From assembly GCF_017310545.1 (NCBI RefSeq), contig NZ_CP066203.1, forward strand, positions 868,001 through 932,000: DNA of 64,000 nt, given 5' to 3'. Origin of the DNA: Methylacidimicrobium sp. B4 (GTDB lineage Bacteria > Verrucomicrobiota > Verrucomicrobiia > Methylacidiphilales > Methylacidiphilaceae). The notes under the pieces are model-generated. The model was not told the origin of the DNA, searched no databases, and saw only the letters and a program-made list of their open reading frames with translations. The translations under genes and the position numbers were made by a program. Shown here piece by piece: positions 42,269-51,305 of the stretch (positions are counted from its first letter, which is position 1; each line of letters begins with the position of its first letter).

Positions 42269-45200
42269 ATGCGCCCTTCCCCTTCCTACGTCGAGCTCCA
42301 TGCCCGGAGCGCCTTCAGCTTCCTGCGGGGGGCTTCCCACCCCGAGGAGCTGGCCCGGGAGGCGGCCCGATTGGGGTTGCCCGGGCTGGCACTCTGCGAC
42401 CGGGATGGGGTCTACGGGATCCCCCGGCTGCAGGCCGCGGCGCGGGAGGTGGGCATCCGGGCGCTGGTCGGGGCGGAGCTCACCCTGGAGGACGAATCGG
42501 TCTTGCCCGTGCTCGTCGAAACGCGGGAGGGCTACCGGAACCTCTGTCAGCTCCTCACCGAGGCCAAGCTCCGCAGCCCCAAGGGGGAGGCCCGGATCGG
42601 GTGGGAGGAGCTGGGGAACTTTGCTCCCGGCCTTTTGGCGCTCACCGGGGACGAGGAGGGGCCGCTCTTGCGCGCCCTCTCCCGGGGAGAAGACCCAGGG
42701 GAGCCGGCACGGAAGCTCCTCCGGCTCTTCGGGCGGGAGCGGCTCTTCGTTGAGCTCCAGCGGAGCGGGCTCCGGGGGGAGCGCTTCCGCGACCGGAGGC
42801 TCGGTGCGCTCGCCCGGGAACTCGGCCTGCCCGTGGTGGCGACGGGGGGTGTCCTCTCTGCGAAGGCCGAGGAGAGGCCGCTGCTCGACGTCCTCCACTG
42901 CCTGCGGACCCACACCCCCTTGGATGCGGCAGGGAAGATTCTCTCCCCAAACGACCGGAGGCACCTCCGCTCGCCCCGGGAGATGGAGGTGCTCTTCGCC
43001 GATCTCCCCGAAGCGGTCGAGACAAGCGTGCGGATTGCCGCCCGGATCGGCTTTTCCTTGGAGGAGCTCGGCTACTCCTTCCCCCGCTATCCCACGCCCA
43101 CGGGGGAGAGCGAGGACGACCTTTTGGAAAGGGTGGCCTGGGCCGGGGCGCGGAGGCGCTACGGCCCCCTCTCCCCGGCGGTCCGCCGGCAGCTTTTCCA
43201 TGAGCTCGGGATGATCCGCCGGCTCGGCTTCGCCGGCTATTTTCTCATCGTCTGGGACCTGGTCCGCTGGTGTGCGCAGGAGGGGATGCTGGTCCAGGGG
43301 CGGGGGAGTGCCGCCAACAGTGCGGTCTGCTATAGCCTGGGGATCACCACGGTCGATCCGGTCGGCAGCCGGCTGCTCTTTGAGCGCTTCCTGAGCGAGG
43401 GCAGGAAGGGCTGGCCCGACATCGACCTCGATCTGCCGAGCGGGGAAGCCCGGGAGCGGGTGATCCAGGAGGTCTACCGCCGCTACGGGCGCCGGGGGGC
43501 GGCGATGACGGCGAGTGTGATCTGCTTCCAGGGACGGAGTGCTGCCCGGGAGCTGGGCAAGGTCCTCTCCCTGCCAGGCGAGCTTCTCGATCGCTTCTCC
43601 GCCCTCTTCCCCGGAGGGGACTATCCCCACACCCTTTCCTGGGAAGAGCATGGCCGGCAGTGCGGGCTCTCTCCGGCCCACCCCCGGCAGGCGGCCTTTC
43701 TGCGTCTCTACCCCAAGCTCCTGGGCCTGCCCCGCCACTTGGGCCAGCATCCCGGGGGGATGGTGATCGCCCAAGGGGAGCTCGACCGGATCGTCCCCCT
43801 GGAGAATGCCGCGATGCCGGGCCGCTCAATCCTCCAATGGGACAAGGACGACTGCGAGGAGCTCGGGATGGTGAAGATCGACCTGCTGGGCCTGGGCATG
43901 ATCGCGGTGATCGAGGAGGCGACGGCGCGCTGCCGGGACCGGGGGCGGCCAGTCGACCTCGCGCGCCTGCCCAAGGACGATCCCGAGACCTTTGCGCTCC
44001 TGCAGCGGGTCGAAACCGTCGGGGTCTTCCAAGTGGAGAGCCGTGCCCAGATGTCGATCCTCCCCCGGCTGCGCCCGCGCTGCTTTTACGACCTGGTGGT
44101 CCAGATCGCCATCGTCCGTCCGGGACCGATCCACGGGGGGCTGATCGGCTCCTACCTGGCCCGCCGGAGCGGCCGGGAGCCGGTCGGCTATCCCGATCCG
44201 CGCCTTGCTCCGATCCTGGAGCGGACCTTGGGGATCGTGCTCTTCCAGGAGCAGGCGCTTCGCATCGCGATGGTCCTCGGGGGATTCTCGGCGGCCCAGG
44301 CCGAGGAGCTGCGGCGGGCGCTCGGGTTTCGCCGGGACTCCCGGCGGATGGAGCGGGCGATCGAGCACCTCGCCCAGGCGATGCGGGCGCGCGGCGTTGC
44401 TCCTTCGACCATCGAATGGGTGGCCCGCTCCCTCTCCTCCTTTGCGCTCTACGGATTTCCCGAAAGCCATGCGATCAGCTGGGCGGGCCTCGCCTATGCG
44501 AGCGCTTATCTCAAGGCGCACCATGGGCCCGAGTTCTACGCGGCCCTCCTCAACCATCAGCCGATGGGCTTCTACTCCCCGGCCACCCTGATCCAAGAGG
44601 GGAAGCGGCGGGGGGTGCGCTTCCGGCCGATCTCGGTGCTCGCTTCGGAGGACTCCTGCACGATCGAGGAGGACGGCTCGGTCCGCCTGGGACTCCGCTT
44701 GGCGCGCGGGCTCTCTGCCGGGGCGCGCGAACGGATCCTCGCTGCACGGAAGGAGGGACCCTTTGCTTCGCTCGAGGAGCTCCGGCGCCGGGTTCCGCTG
44801 AGCCGAAACGAGCTGCGGCTCCTGGCTTCCTTGGGCGCCTTCCAGGGGCTCGCCAGCCACCGGCGGGAGGCACTCTGGCAGGTCGAGCGGCCGCTCTTCC
44901 CGGAGGAGCTCCTCCCCCGACCGCCCGAAGGCCCTTCTCCTCTTTCGCCCATGACGCCGCCCGAGCGGCTCGCCGCGGACGGCGCGGGAACGGGGATCAC
45001 CCTGGGCCCCCACCCGATGGCCTATCTGCGCCCGAGAACGGCCGCAACCCGGAAGGCCGCCGACCTCCGCGGGCTCCCTCACGGGATGCGCGTGCGGGTG
45101 GCCGGAGCGGTCATCTGCCGGCAGAGGCCGGGCACGGCCAAGGGCTTCCTCTTCCTCTCCCTGGAAGACGAGACGGGGATCGCCAACGTGATCGTCGCTC

Positions 45201-45364
45201 CGGATCTTTTCGAAGCCCACCGCCTCCTCCTCTGCCTGGAACCCTTCCTGCTGGTGGAGGGAATCCTCGAAAAGGCCCATGGCCCGATCCAGATCCGGGG
45301 AGAGAAGATCGCCCGCTTGCCTTTCCGGGGCCTGCCCGAGCCGAGCTCGCACGACTTCCGGTAA
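42269..45364 (+). CDS. dnaE2: Error-prone DNA polymerase DnaE2 (ImuC)
   Basis: The 1031-residue protein starts with a PHP domain (SYVELHARSAFSFLRGASHP, then LALCDRDGVYGIPRLQAAAR). The DnaE polymerase core includes VQGRGSAANSAVCYSLGITT, WPDIDLDLPSGEARERVIQE (catalytic Asp pair) and GQHPGGMVIAQGELDRIVPL. The finger and beta-binding regions include FPESHAISWAGLAYASAYLK. An OB domain near the end reads GAVICRQRPGTAKGFLFLSL. DnaE2 performs mutagenic lesion bypass with ImuA and ImuB. The length (about 1030-1080 in the family) is complete. Confidence 0.95.
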   Translation: MRPSPSYVELHARSAFSFLRGASHPEELAREAARLGLPGLALCDRDGVYGIPRLQAAAREVGIRALVGAELTLEDESVLPVLVETREGYRNLCQLLTEAKLRSPKGEARIGWEELGNFAPGLLALTGDEEGPLLRALSRGEDPGEPARKLLRLFGRERLFVELQRSGLRGERFRDRRLGALARELGLPVVATGGVLSAKAEERPLLDVLHCLRTHTPLDAAGKILSPNDRRHLRSPREMEVLFADLPEAVETSVRIAARIGFSLEELGYSFPRYPTPTGESEDDLLERVAWAGARRRYGPLSPAVRRQLFHELGMIRRLGFAGYFLIVWDLVRWCAQEGMLVQGRGSAANSAVCYSLGITTVDPVGSRLLFERFLSEGRKGWPDIDLDLPSGEARERVIQEVYRRYGRRGAAMTASVICFQGRSAARELGKVLSLPGELLDRFSALFPGGDYPHTLSWEEHGRQCGLSPAHPRQAAFLRLYPKLLGLPRHLGQHPGGMVIAQGELDRIVPLENAAMPGRSILQWDKDDCEELGMVKIDLLGLGMIAVIEEATARCRDRGRPVDLARLPKDDPETFALLQRVETVGVFQVESRAQMSILPRLRPRCFYDLVVQIAIVRPGPIHGGLIGSYLARRSGREPVGYPDPRLAPILERTLGIVLFQEQALRIAMVLGGFSAAQAEELRRALGFRRDSRRMERAIEHLAQAMRARGVAPSTIEWVARSLSSFALYGFPESHAISWAGLAYASAYLKAHHGPEFYAALLNHQPMGFYSPATLIQEGKRRGVRFRPISVLASEDSCTIEEDGSVRLGLRLARGLSAGARERILAARKEGPFASLEELRRRVPLSRNELRLLASLGAFQGLASHRREALWQVERPLFPEELLPRPPEGPSPLSPMTPPERLAADGAGTGITLGPHPMAYLRPRTAATRKAADLRGLPHGMRVRVAGAVICRQRPGTAKGFLFLSLEDETGIANVIVAPDLFEAHRLLLCLEPFLLVEGILEKAHGPIQIRGEKIARLPFRGLPEPSSHDFR

Positions 45365-45405
45365 CGGCGGCGAAGAAGGCGGACGAGCCATGAGGAGCCC
45401 GCCGC

Positions 45406-45798
45406 CTAGGCGATGCCCGAGAGGCCCCCCGCCTTCCGGGCCGCGTCGAGCAGGGCCTTCGCGGCCCCCGCATGGCTGGCCAGGGAGAGCAGGTCGCCCT
45501 TCGGGACCTGGACCTTGCCGCCCAGGACCGCACCCACCATCTTTTCCCGGCCTTCGATCAGCGCCCGCCAGGTCTCCTCGCTCGCCGAAAAGACGGCGTC
45601 GGCCCGCGTAACCGTCTCCTCGGACGAAAGTACCGTCGCCGAACGGCAGCCGCCGCCTTCCAGATCGAGGAGGATTCCCTTTCCCTCGGCAATCAGGCCC
45701 AGGCGGATCTTCCACTGGCGTCCCTCCTTTTGAAACCCTTCGCTCTCTCCGATGGCCTTGCGCCAGGCATCCGCCGCTTCCTGCTCAAATGGGTTCAT
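45406..45798 (-). CDS. SCP2 sterol-binding-domain-like protein
   Basis: The 130-residue single-domain protein contains GILLDLEGGGCRSATVL, then ADAVFSASEETWRALIEGRE, then KMVGAVLGGKVQVPKGDLLS. This is the pattern of bacterial SCP2-like domains, in which the T-W-x-x-L-I-x-G and G-K-x-x-x-x-G-D-x segments are conserved. These domains bind hydrophobic ligands. It converges on dnaE2 and diverges from ppk. The partner and ligand are unknown. Confidence 0.7.
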   Translation of the reverse strand: MNPFEQEAADAWRKAIGESEGFQKEGRQWKIRLGLIAEGKGILLDLEGGGCRSATVLSSEETVTRADAVFSASEETWRALIEGREKMVGAVLGGKVQVPKGDLLSLASHAGAAKALLDAARKAGGLSGIA

Positions 45799-45914
45799 GG
45801 CTCCTCCTTGCGCTTACTGCCCGACCGCCTTCGCTGTCAATGTCGGCCGGCGCCCCGGAGCCCGAGATTTCGGTCGGCGGGCGGCTCAACTCATGCTTTA
45901 CTCAAGCGTTGCCG

Positions 45915-48101
45915 ATGGCTAGCGACTTCGAGGATCCTGCCTACTACATCAACCGGGAGCTCTCCTGGCTCGAGTTCAACGCCCGGGTCCTGGAAGAGGC
46001 GGCGGATACCACGCAACCGCTCCTGGAACGGCTTCGCTTCCTCTGCATCTTCAGCTCGAATCTCGACGAGTTCTTCGAGATCCGGGTCGCCGGGATCAAG
46101 CAGCAGGTCGAAAACCAGAGCGACCAGGAGGGCCCCGACGGACTGAGCCCGGAAGAGGTCTGCGATGCGATCCAGCAGCGGGCGCACCAGCTCGTCGCCC
46201 GACAGTACGACATCTGGCGACACGAGGTCGAGCCCCAGCTGCGGAAGAACGGCATCGTCCTCTGCCAACGGAACGATCTTGCGGCGGAGGAGCGGGCATG
46301 GGCGGAGCGCTATTTTACCGACGAGATCCTGCCCGTGCTCACGCCGCTGGCGGTCGACCCGAGCCATCCCTTCCCCCAGGTGACCAACAAGAGCTTCAAC
46401 CTGATCGTCACGCTGCGCCGACCGGTATCGGCCCATCTGGCGGGTTTCGAGATCGTCCAGGTCCCCCACAACCTGCCGCGCCTGCTCACCCTGCCGGGCA
46501 GCGGCCAGGATCGGTATCGCTTCATCCAGATCAAGGAGGTGATCGGGCTCTTCCTCGGCAGCCTCTTTCCGGGAGATGAGATCAGCGACGTCAACGGCTT
46601 CCGCGTGACGCGGAACAGCGACCTCTACATCGACGACGAGGAGGCCGAGAACCTGCTGCAGACGGTCGAGGAGGAGCTGCGCAAGCGGAACCGGGGCAAC
46701 GCGGTCCGCCTGGAGATCGAAGAGAGCTGTCCTCCCGAGATGGAGGAGTTTCTTCTCCAGGCGCTCCAGCTGAAGAAGGCGGACAGCTACCGCCACTTCG
46801 AGCCGCTCAGCTTCCTCCATCTCCTGCCCGTCTGCGCCCACGAGGCCTTTCCGCATCTGCGGGATCGTCCGTGGACTCCCGTGATTCCGAAGGAGCTGGC
46901 CTCCCATTCGGATCTTTTCGATCTCATTCGCCGCCGCGATGTCCTGCTCCACCATCCCTTCGAGAGCTTCGGCATCATCGTCGACCTGTTGCGCCGGGCG
47001 GCGGACGATCCCGGAGTGCTCGGGATCCGGATGACACTCTACCGGACGGGAGGGGAGTCGCCGATCGTCCGCGCCCTGATGCGCGCAGCACAGAACGGCA
47101 AGCAGGTCACGGCCCTCGTCGAGATCAAGGCGCGCTTCGACGAAGCCAACAACATCGTCTGGGCGAGGCAGCTCGAGGAGGCGGGCGTTCACGTCGTCTA
47201 CGGCCTCCTGGGCCTCAAGACCCATTGCAAGATGCTCGAGATCATCCGTCGCGACCCAGATCGGATCCGGCTCTACGTCCACCTGGGGACGGGGAACTAC
47301 CACGTCGGCACGGCCCGCCTCTACACCGACCTGAGCCTCCTGACGACCCGGGACGATCTCACCAAGGAGGTCGGCACCCTCTTCAACATCCTCACGGGCC
47401 TCTCCCGCTTCCACGGGATTCGCAAGCTCCTGGTCGCCCCATTCCGCATGGCGGAGGAGTTTCACGAGCGGATCGCCGCGGAAACCGCCTTCGCCCGGCA
47501 GGGGAAGCCGGCGCGCATCATTGCGAAAATGAACGCCCTGGTGGATCCGGAAATCATCAAGGCGCTCTACCACGCCTCCGCGGCCGGCGTCCGGATCGAC
47601 CTGATCGTCCGCGGCATCTGCTGCCTCCGGCCCGGGATCCCCGGGGTGAGCGAGCGGATCCGTGTCGTCAGCATCGTCGGCCGCTTCCTCGAGCACTCCC
47701 GGATCTTCTACTTCGAGAACAATGGGGATCCCAAGATCTACCTGAGCAGTGCGGACTGGATGCCGCGCAATCTCTACCGGAGGATCGAGGTCGCCTTCCC
47801 GGTCGAGGACCCCGAGATCAAGAAGCGCCTGAGGGGCGAGATCCTCGAGCTCTATCTCTCCGATTGCGTCAAGGCGCGGGAGCTCCAGCCCGATGGGAGC
47901 TACCTGCGGCTCAAGCCCGCTTCCCATCGGAGCCCCGTCCAGGCGCAGCTTCAGCTCCGCCACCTCGCTCGAGCCCAGCTCGGCTTCGACCGTCTCCCGA
48001 GGCCAGAGAGCATCGCAATCGTCCCGCAGCAGCGGCCGACCCTGCCGCCTCCCCCGACGGAGGCGTCTTCTCCCCTCCCGGAAGAGCCCGACCTCTTTTA
48101 G
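45915..48101 (+). CDS. ppk: Polyphosphate kinase 1
   Basis: The 728-residue protein has the N-terminal domain (YYINRELSWLEFNARVLEEA; CIFSSNLDEFFEIRVAGIKQ) and two phospholipase-D-like HKD-derived catalytic domains. The motif GLKTHCKMLEIIRRD carries the phosphorylated His region and FLEHSRIFYFENNG is the second motif. VHLGTGNYHVGTARLYTDLS is also conserved. It makes polyphosphate from ATP reversibly. The ATG at 45915 (MASDFEDPAYYINRELSW) fits the family; upstream sequence is non-conserved. Its 3' end converges on the fmdB-like gene 21 bases away. Confidence 0.95.
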   Translation: MASDFEDPAYYINRELSWLEFNARVLEEAADTTQPLLERLRFLCIFSSNLDEFFEIRVAGIKQQVENQSDQEGPDGLSPEEVCDAIQQRAHQLVARQYDIWRHEVEPQLRKNGIVLCQRNDLAAEERAWAERYFTDEILPVLTPLAVDPSHPFPQVTNKSFNLIVTLRRPVSAHLAGFEIVQVPHNLPRLLTLPGSGQDRYRFIQIKEVIGLFLGSLFPGDEISDVNGFRVTRNSDLYIDDEEAENLLQTVEEELRKRNRGNAVRLEIEESCPPEMEEFLLQALQLKKADSYRHFEPLSFLHLLPVCAHEAFPHLRDRPWTPVIPKELASHSDLFDLIRRRDVLLHHPFESFGIIVDLLRRAADDPGVLGIRMTLYRTGGESPIVRALMRAAQNGKQVTALVEIKARFDEANNIVWARQLEEAGVHVVYGLLGLKTHCKMLEIIRRDPDRIRLYVHLGTGNYHVGTARLYTDLSLLTTRDDLTKEVGTLFNILTGLSRFHGIRKLLVAPFRMAEEFHERIAAETAFARQGKPARIIAKMNALVDPEIIKALYHASAAGVRIDLIVRGICCLRPGIPGVSERIRVVSIVGRFLEHSRIFYFENNGDPKIYLSSADWMPRNLYRRIEVAFPVEDPEIKKRLRGEILELYLSDCVKARELQPDGSYLRLKPASHRSPVQAQLQLRHLARAQLGFDRLPRPESIAIVPQQRPTLPPPPTEASSPLPEEPDLF

Positions 48102-48122
48102 ACGACGTTTTTAGACGGCGTT

Positions 48123-48434
48123 TTAGGCGGCGGGCTTCTTGGCCTCGCTGCCGGAGGACTTCTTCGCAGCCGTCTTTTCGCCGGAGGAGGATTCGTTCTC
48201 GGCTTTCGCGGCCTTCTTGTAGCCCTCGCTCCGGTAGTCGGTGAGGTAGAAGCCCGATCCCTTGAAGAGGAGACCGGCTCCTCCGGAGATTCTCCGCTTG
48301 AGCCGGCCGCCACAGCGGCCGCTCTCCTCTCCGCAGAGCTCCTTGGGGCACTCCTCCAAGGGAGGATCCGAGATCCGTTGAAAGACCTCGAGGACCGCCC
48401 CGCAACGTGCGCACTCGTACTCGTACGTAGGCAT
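48123..48434 (-). CDS. FmdB-family zinc-ribbon protein
   Basis: The 103-residue protein starts MPTYEYECARCGAVLEVFQR, the FmdB signature with C-x-x-C. It has a second cysteine pair (ECPKELCGEESGRCGG) and the LLFKGSGFYLTDY motif. The tail is Lys/Ala/Ser-rich and disordered. The family is often called a putative regulatory protein with no proven role. It lies 23 bases downstream of the GreA-like gene and may be co-transcribed with it. Confidence 0.9.
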   Translation of the reverse strand: MPTYEYECARCGAVLEVFQRISDPPLEECPKELCGEESGRCGGRLKRRISGGAGLLFKGSGFYLTDYRSEGYKKAAKAENESSSGEKTAAKKSSGSEAKKPAA

Positions 48435-48457
48435 AACCAGACCTTCCCGCCGGTCCC

Positions 48458-50284
48458 TTACGCCGGGATCGGGCCCGCCGGCTCGATCCGCTCGACGCGG
48501 ACCAGGGAGCCCTTTCCCTTCCCTTCCGACGGCAGCTCGACTTCCTCGCCGGGCCTGCGTCCGAGAAGGGCCTGTCCCAGACCAGCCAAATACGATACCA
48601 CTCCAGCCGCCGGATCGCTATCCCAAGCCCCGAGAATCGTGACCCGCCGCTCCTTGCCCGTTGCCAGATCCTGAAGGATGACCCGGGTTCCGACGTTGAC
48701 GGAGTCGATCGCCACCTCGGAAAAATCGGTCGCCCGGGCCCGCGCCAGGGCGGCTTCGAGCTCCGCCTTCCGGCGCAGGAGGACTCCCTGCATCTCCTTT
48801 GCCGCCTTATACTCGTGGTTCTCGCGCAGATCCCCATAGGATCGGGCGATCGCAATCTCCCGGGTGTTTTCCGGGATCTGCTTGGTGACGAGGGTTTCGA
48901 GCTCCTGCTTCTTCTCCGCCAGGCTCTTCCAGGAGACGATCAGGGAGGCTTCGCTATTCTTCTGCTGATCGCCCGTCACAAGGTCCTGAACGCCGGGATG
49001 CTTCTTGATGATCGCTCCCAGGAGGGAGCGCTTGTCCAGCTCCCGCAGGGCGGGGCTCGCGAGAGCGGCCCGAGCCACGTCCCGCGCATCGGTTGGCTGC
49101 GCACCAGCGAGAATCGCATGCAACAGATCGAGCTTGCCCGTAAGCAGCTCGTAGAGCTTCGAGCCCTTCTTGGCGACGCCGCTGCTTTCGCGCTCCAGCA
49201 GATAGAGGATGCAAAAAAAGAGGTCGGGACGGAAGAGCGGGCGGAAGAGCTCGTCCCGGGTCCGGCAGATCCACGCCAAGGCATCCGACCCGATCGTCCT
49301 CTCTCGCACGGCGCGCTCGAGCCGTTCAAGAAGCTCCTTGGCCCTCCCCCCCTCGGCCAAGACCGTGACGATGGCGTCCGCGGTCCGCGCGGAGGCGCCG
49401 GGCAGAAGATCCAGGAGAAGGGAGACCGCCCCGCCCTTCTCTAGGACGAGGCGGCGCAGCACCTCTTTCTGCGCCGAGCTGGCCATGACCGACAGGGCTT
49501 TCTGCAGCCCCGGCCGGTCTTCCGGAAGCCATTGCGAAACAGCAAGCTCTCCCGACTCGGGCCCTTTTCCGATCGCCGCCAGAAGCTCATCTCGAATGAC
49601 CGCCAGCTCGAGCAGCTCTCCCGAGCTCGCACCGCCGCCCGACGAAAGAATCCGATCGATCGCCGCCACCGCCTGCTCTCGGCCTCCCGCGGGAATCTTC
49701 TCGGCCTTCGCAAGGGCCCGGGCCGCTTCGACGGCGGCCTTGCTGGAAGCCGACTGATCCAATGCGAAAAACAACTTTTGCCAAGCGGGAACGACGGTGG
49801 TCACGATGCGGATCGGCTGGTTCTTCCGGCTCGGGACCTCGAATCGGCCCTCCCGGCGCATGACCCGGCGAACCCCGTCCCACCACTTCTTCCACTCTTC
49901 CTGGGCGACGACCGTCGGAGTCAGCGCCTCTTGGAGTGCTTCGGGAGTCGCCCCCTCGCCGAAGCTGCGGACACAGATCTCGACGACCGCCACCGGGTCG
50001 GACGCCGCTTGCTCCCGAAGCGTGGAGAGCTTCTCGGCCTTCCAGACGAAGATGTGATCGCGGGAGACCGGTTCAAGGGATTGGAGCGCGTACTCCCACT
50101 GCATCCGGTGACGCGGCTTTTCCTGGAAATCGATGATGACCGAGCCGGCATCGAGCGAGATCTCCCGGATGAGCCCGAACCCCCAGCTCCGGTGGAGACA
50201 GTAGTCTCCAACCGACAGGGGTAGGCTTTCCGCAGCAGGAGCCGAGGTTATCTCCTCGGATGAACGGCCCTCTTCGGACGACAT
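48458..50284 (-). CDS. greA: Long GreA-like transcription factor with a large N-terminal extension
   Basis: The 608-residue protein ends in a GreA/GreB core. The coiled coil has the acidic tip (EIAIARSYGDLRENHEYKAA, then KEMQGVLLRRKAELEAALAR) and the C-terminal FKBP-like domain has VGTRVILQDLATGKERRVTI, then YLAGLGQALLGRRPGEEVEL. About 430 residues precede it: a CarD/Tudor-like start (VGDYCLHRSWGFGLIREISL) and long helical repeats. Canonical GreA is about 158 residues; the extended form is known from Chlamydiae and other PVC bacteria. The acidic D and E at the coiled-coil tip are present, so cleavage stimulation is possible. Confidence 0.9.
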   Translation of the reverse strand: MSSEEGRSSEEITSAPAAESLPLSVGDYCLHRSWGFGLIREISLDAGSVIIDFQEKPRHRMQWEYALQSLEPVSRDHIFVWKAEKLSTLREQAASDPVAVVEICVRSFGEGATPEALQEALTPTVVAQEEWKKWWDGVRRVMRREGRFEVPSRKNQPIRIVTTVVPAWQKLFFALDQSASSKAAVEAARALAKAEKIPAGGREQAVAAIDRILSSGGGASSGELLELAVIRDELLAAIGKGPESGELAVSQWLPEDRPGLQKALSVMASSAQKEVLRRLVLEKGGAVSLLLDLLPGASARTADAIVTVLAEGGRAKELLERLERAVRERTIGSDALAWICRTRDELFRPLFRPDLFFCILYLLERESSGVAKKGSKLYELLTGKLDLLHAILAGAQPTDARDVARAALASPALRELDKRSLLGAIIKKHPGVQDLVTGDQQKNSEASLIVSWKSLAEKKQELETLVTKQIPENTREIAIARSYGDLRENHEYKAAKEMQGVLLRRKAELEAALARARATDFSEVAIDSVNVGTRVILQDLATGKERRVTILGAWDSDPAAGVVSYLAGLGQALLGRRPGEEVELPSEGKGKGSLVRVERIEPAGPIPA

Positions 50285-50335
50285 GTGTTAATTGAATCTA
50301 ATATCGAGCCGTTCCATTTCCCGCAACGATTTTTT

Positions 50336-51076
50336 CTAACTCTTCGCTTCGACGGCGGGAGCAGGAGCCGCGACGTCCCCGTGCTCCACCGCTTCTGCGG
50401 GAGGCTCGCCGGCCGAGGTGTGGCCGGGCGGACGCTCTCTGGAGCCCAACAGGAGAAAGACGACCTTGAGCGCGCCTCCCGCCCGGTCCTCCCGTCTTTC
50501 GACTCGAGCATCCAGCAGCTGCTCGAAGAGCCTTCGCTCGAGCTCGCGCGTTCGCGGGAACCGGTCGAGGATCTCCAGGACCGGAGAGTGAAACTCGAGG
50601 ATCTGTCCGGCGGGGGCGCCGGCCGGCTCGTAGCGGCTCATGCAGCCCTCCTCTTCTCGGGCCTGGGCCAGTTGCCGAGCGCGTTCCTCCAGCCCGGCGC
50701 CCGAGACCCGGGATCGCAGTGCCTCGACGCGGCGGCGGTAGAGCCGGTGGAGGAGCCGGTCGACGGCCAGAGGGCCGTAGACGTCCTCGACCGACTCCAG
50801 AAGCTCGAGGGCAAAGGGGGTCCCTTTTTGCGGGAAGAACTGATTGGCCTTCTCGGTCAGGACATAGACCTTCTCCGGGCGGCCCACCCGCTTCGCCCTT
50901 CGCTGGGTCGAGAGAAACCCCTCCTTCTCCAGGGAGTTGCAATGCTGCTTGACCCCCATGTAGGAGAGGTTCATCCGCTCCGCCAGCTCCCCCACCGAAA
51001 GCCCGTTGCTCCGCTTGATTTCGGCGAGGATCGAGTATTTCTGGTTCCGAATCGGCGAAGAGTTGGCACTATCCAT
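50336..51076 (-). CDS. Winged-helix transcriptional regulator
   Basis: The 246-residue protein has an N-terminal winged helix (QKYSILAEIKRSNGLSVGEL, then MNLSYMGVKQHCNSLEKEGF, then RRAKRVGRPEKVYVLTEKAN). A middle coiled coil and a C-terminal domain follow (YEPAGAPAGQILEFHSPVLE, then RELERRLFEQLLDARV). The layout resembles the SufR/ArsR-like family, but the cysteines that bind an Fe-S cluster in SufR are absent. It is divergent from serA with a 229-base spacer that includes a 12-bp tandem repeat. Its targets are unknown. Confidence 0.75.
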   Translation of the reverse strand: MDSANSSPIRNQKYSILAEIKRSNGLSVGELAERMNLSYMGVKQHCNSLEKEGFLSTQRRAKRVGRPEKVYVLTEKANQFFPQKGTPFALELLESVEDVYGPLAVDRLLHRLYRRRVEALRSRVSGAGLEERARQLAQAREEEGCMSRYEPAGAPAGQILEFHSPVLEILDRFPRTRELERRLFEQLLDARVERREDRAGGALKVVFLLLGSRERPPGHTSAGEPPAEAVEHGDVAAPAPAVEAKS

Positions 51077-51134
51077 AACTGACGAAGGGGAAAGGGCTTC
51101 GGATTTCTTGTAGCAGAGATGGGTCCAACTCGTT

Positions 51135-51158
51135 AATTGCTTTTTGAATTGCTTTTTG
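51135..51158. repeat. Tandem repeat, two copies of a 12-base unit
   Basis: AATTGCTTTTTG occurs twice head to tail in the spacer between the winged-helix regulator and serA. It could be an operator pair. Confidence 0.5.
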
Positions 51159-51264
51159 AAGAGGAGGGGGGAAAAGGAGCTCTCGCTTCGCTCTGGGGCG
51201 GCGGCCGGGTCCCACCGGATCATCAAGGCCTGGGTCGGTCCCGGCCGGAAGGAGAACAACAGCT

Positions 51265-51293
51265 TTGACAGGGGGCCTTCTCCTCGCTAGGCT
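51265..51293 (+). promoter_or_regulatory. Candidate sigma-70-type promoter of serA
   Basis: TTGACA (51265-51270) and TAGGCT (51288-51293) are 17 bases apart. The distance to the GGAG ribosome-binding site (51296-51299) is very short, so this assignment is uncertain. Confidence 0.35.
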
Positions 51294-51305
51294 TTGGAGC
51301 TTCCT

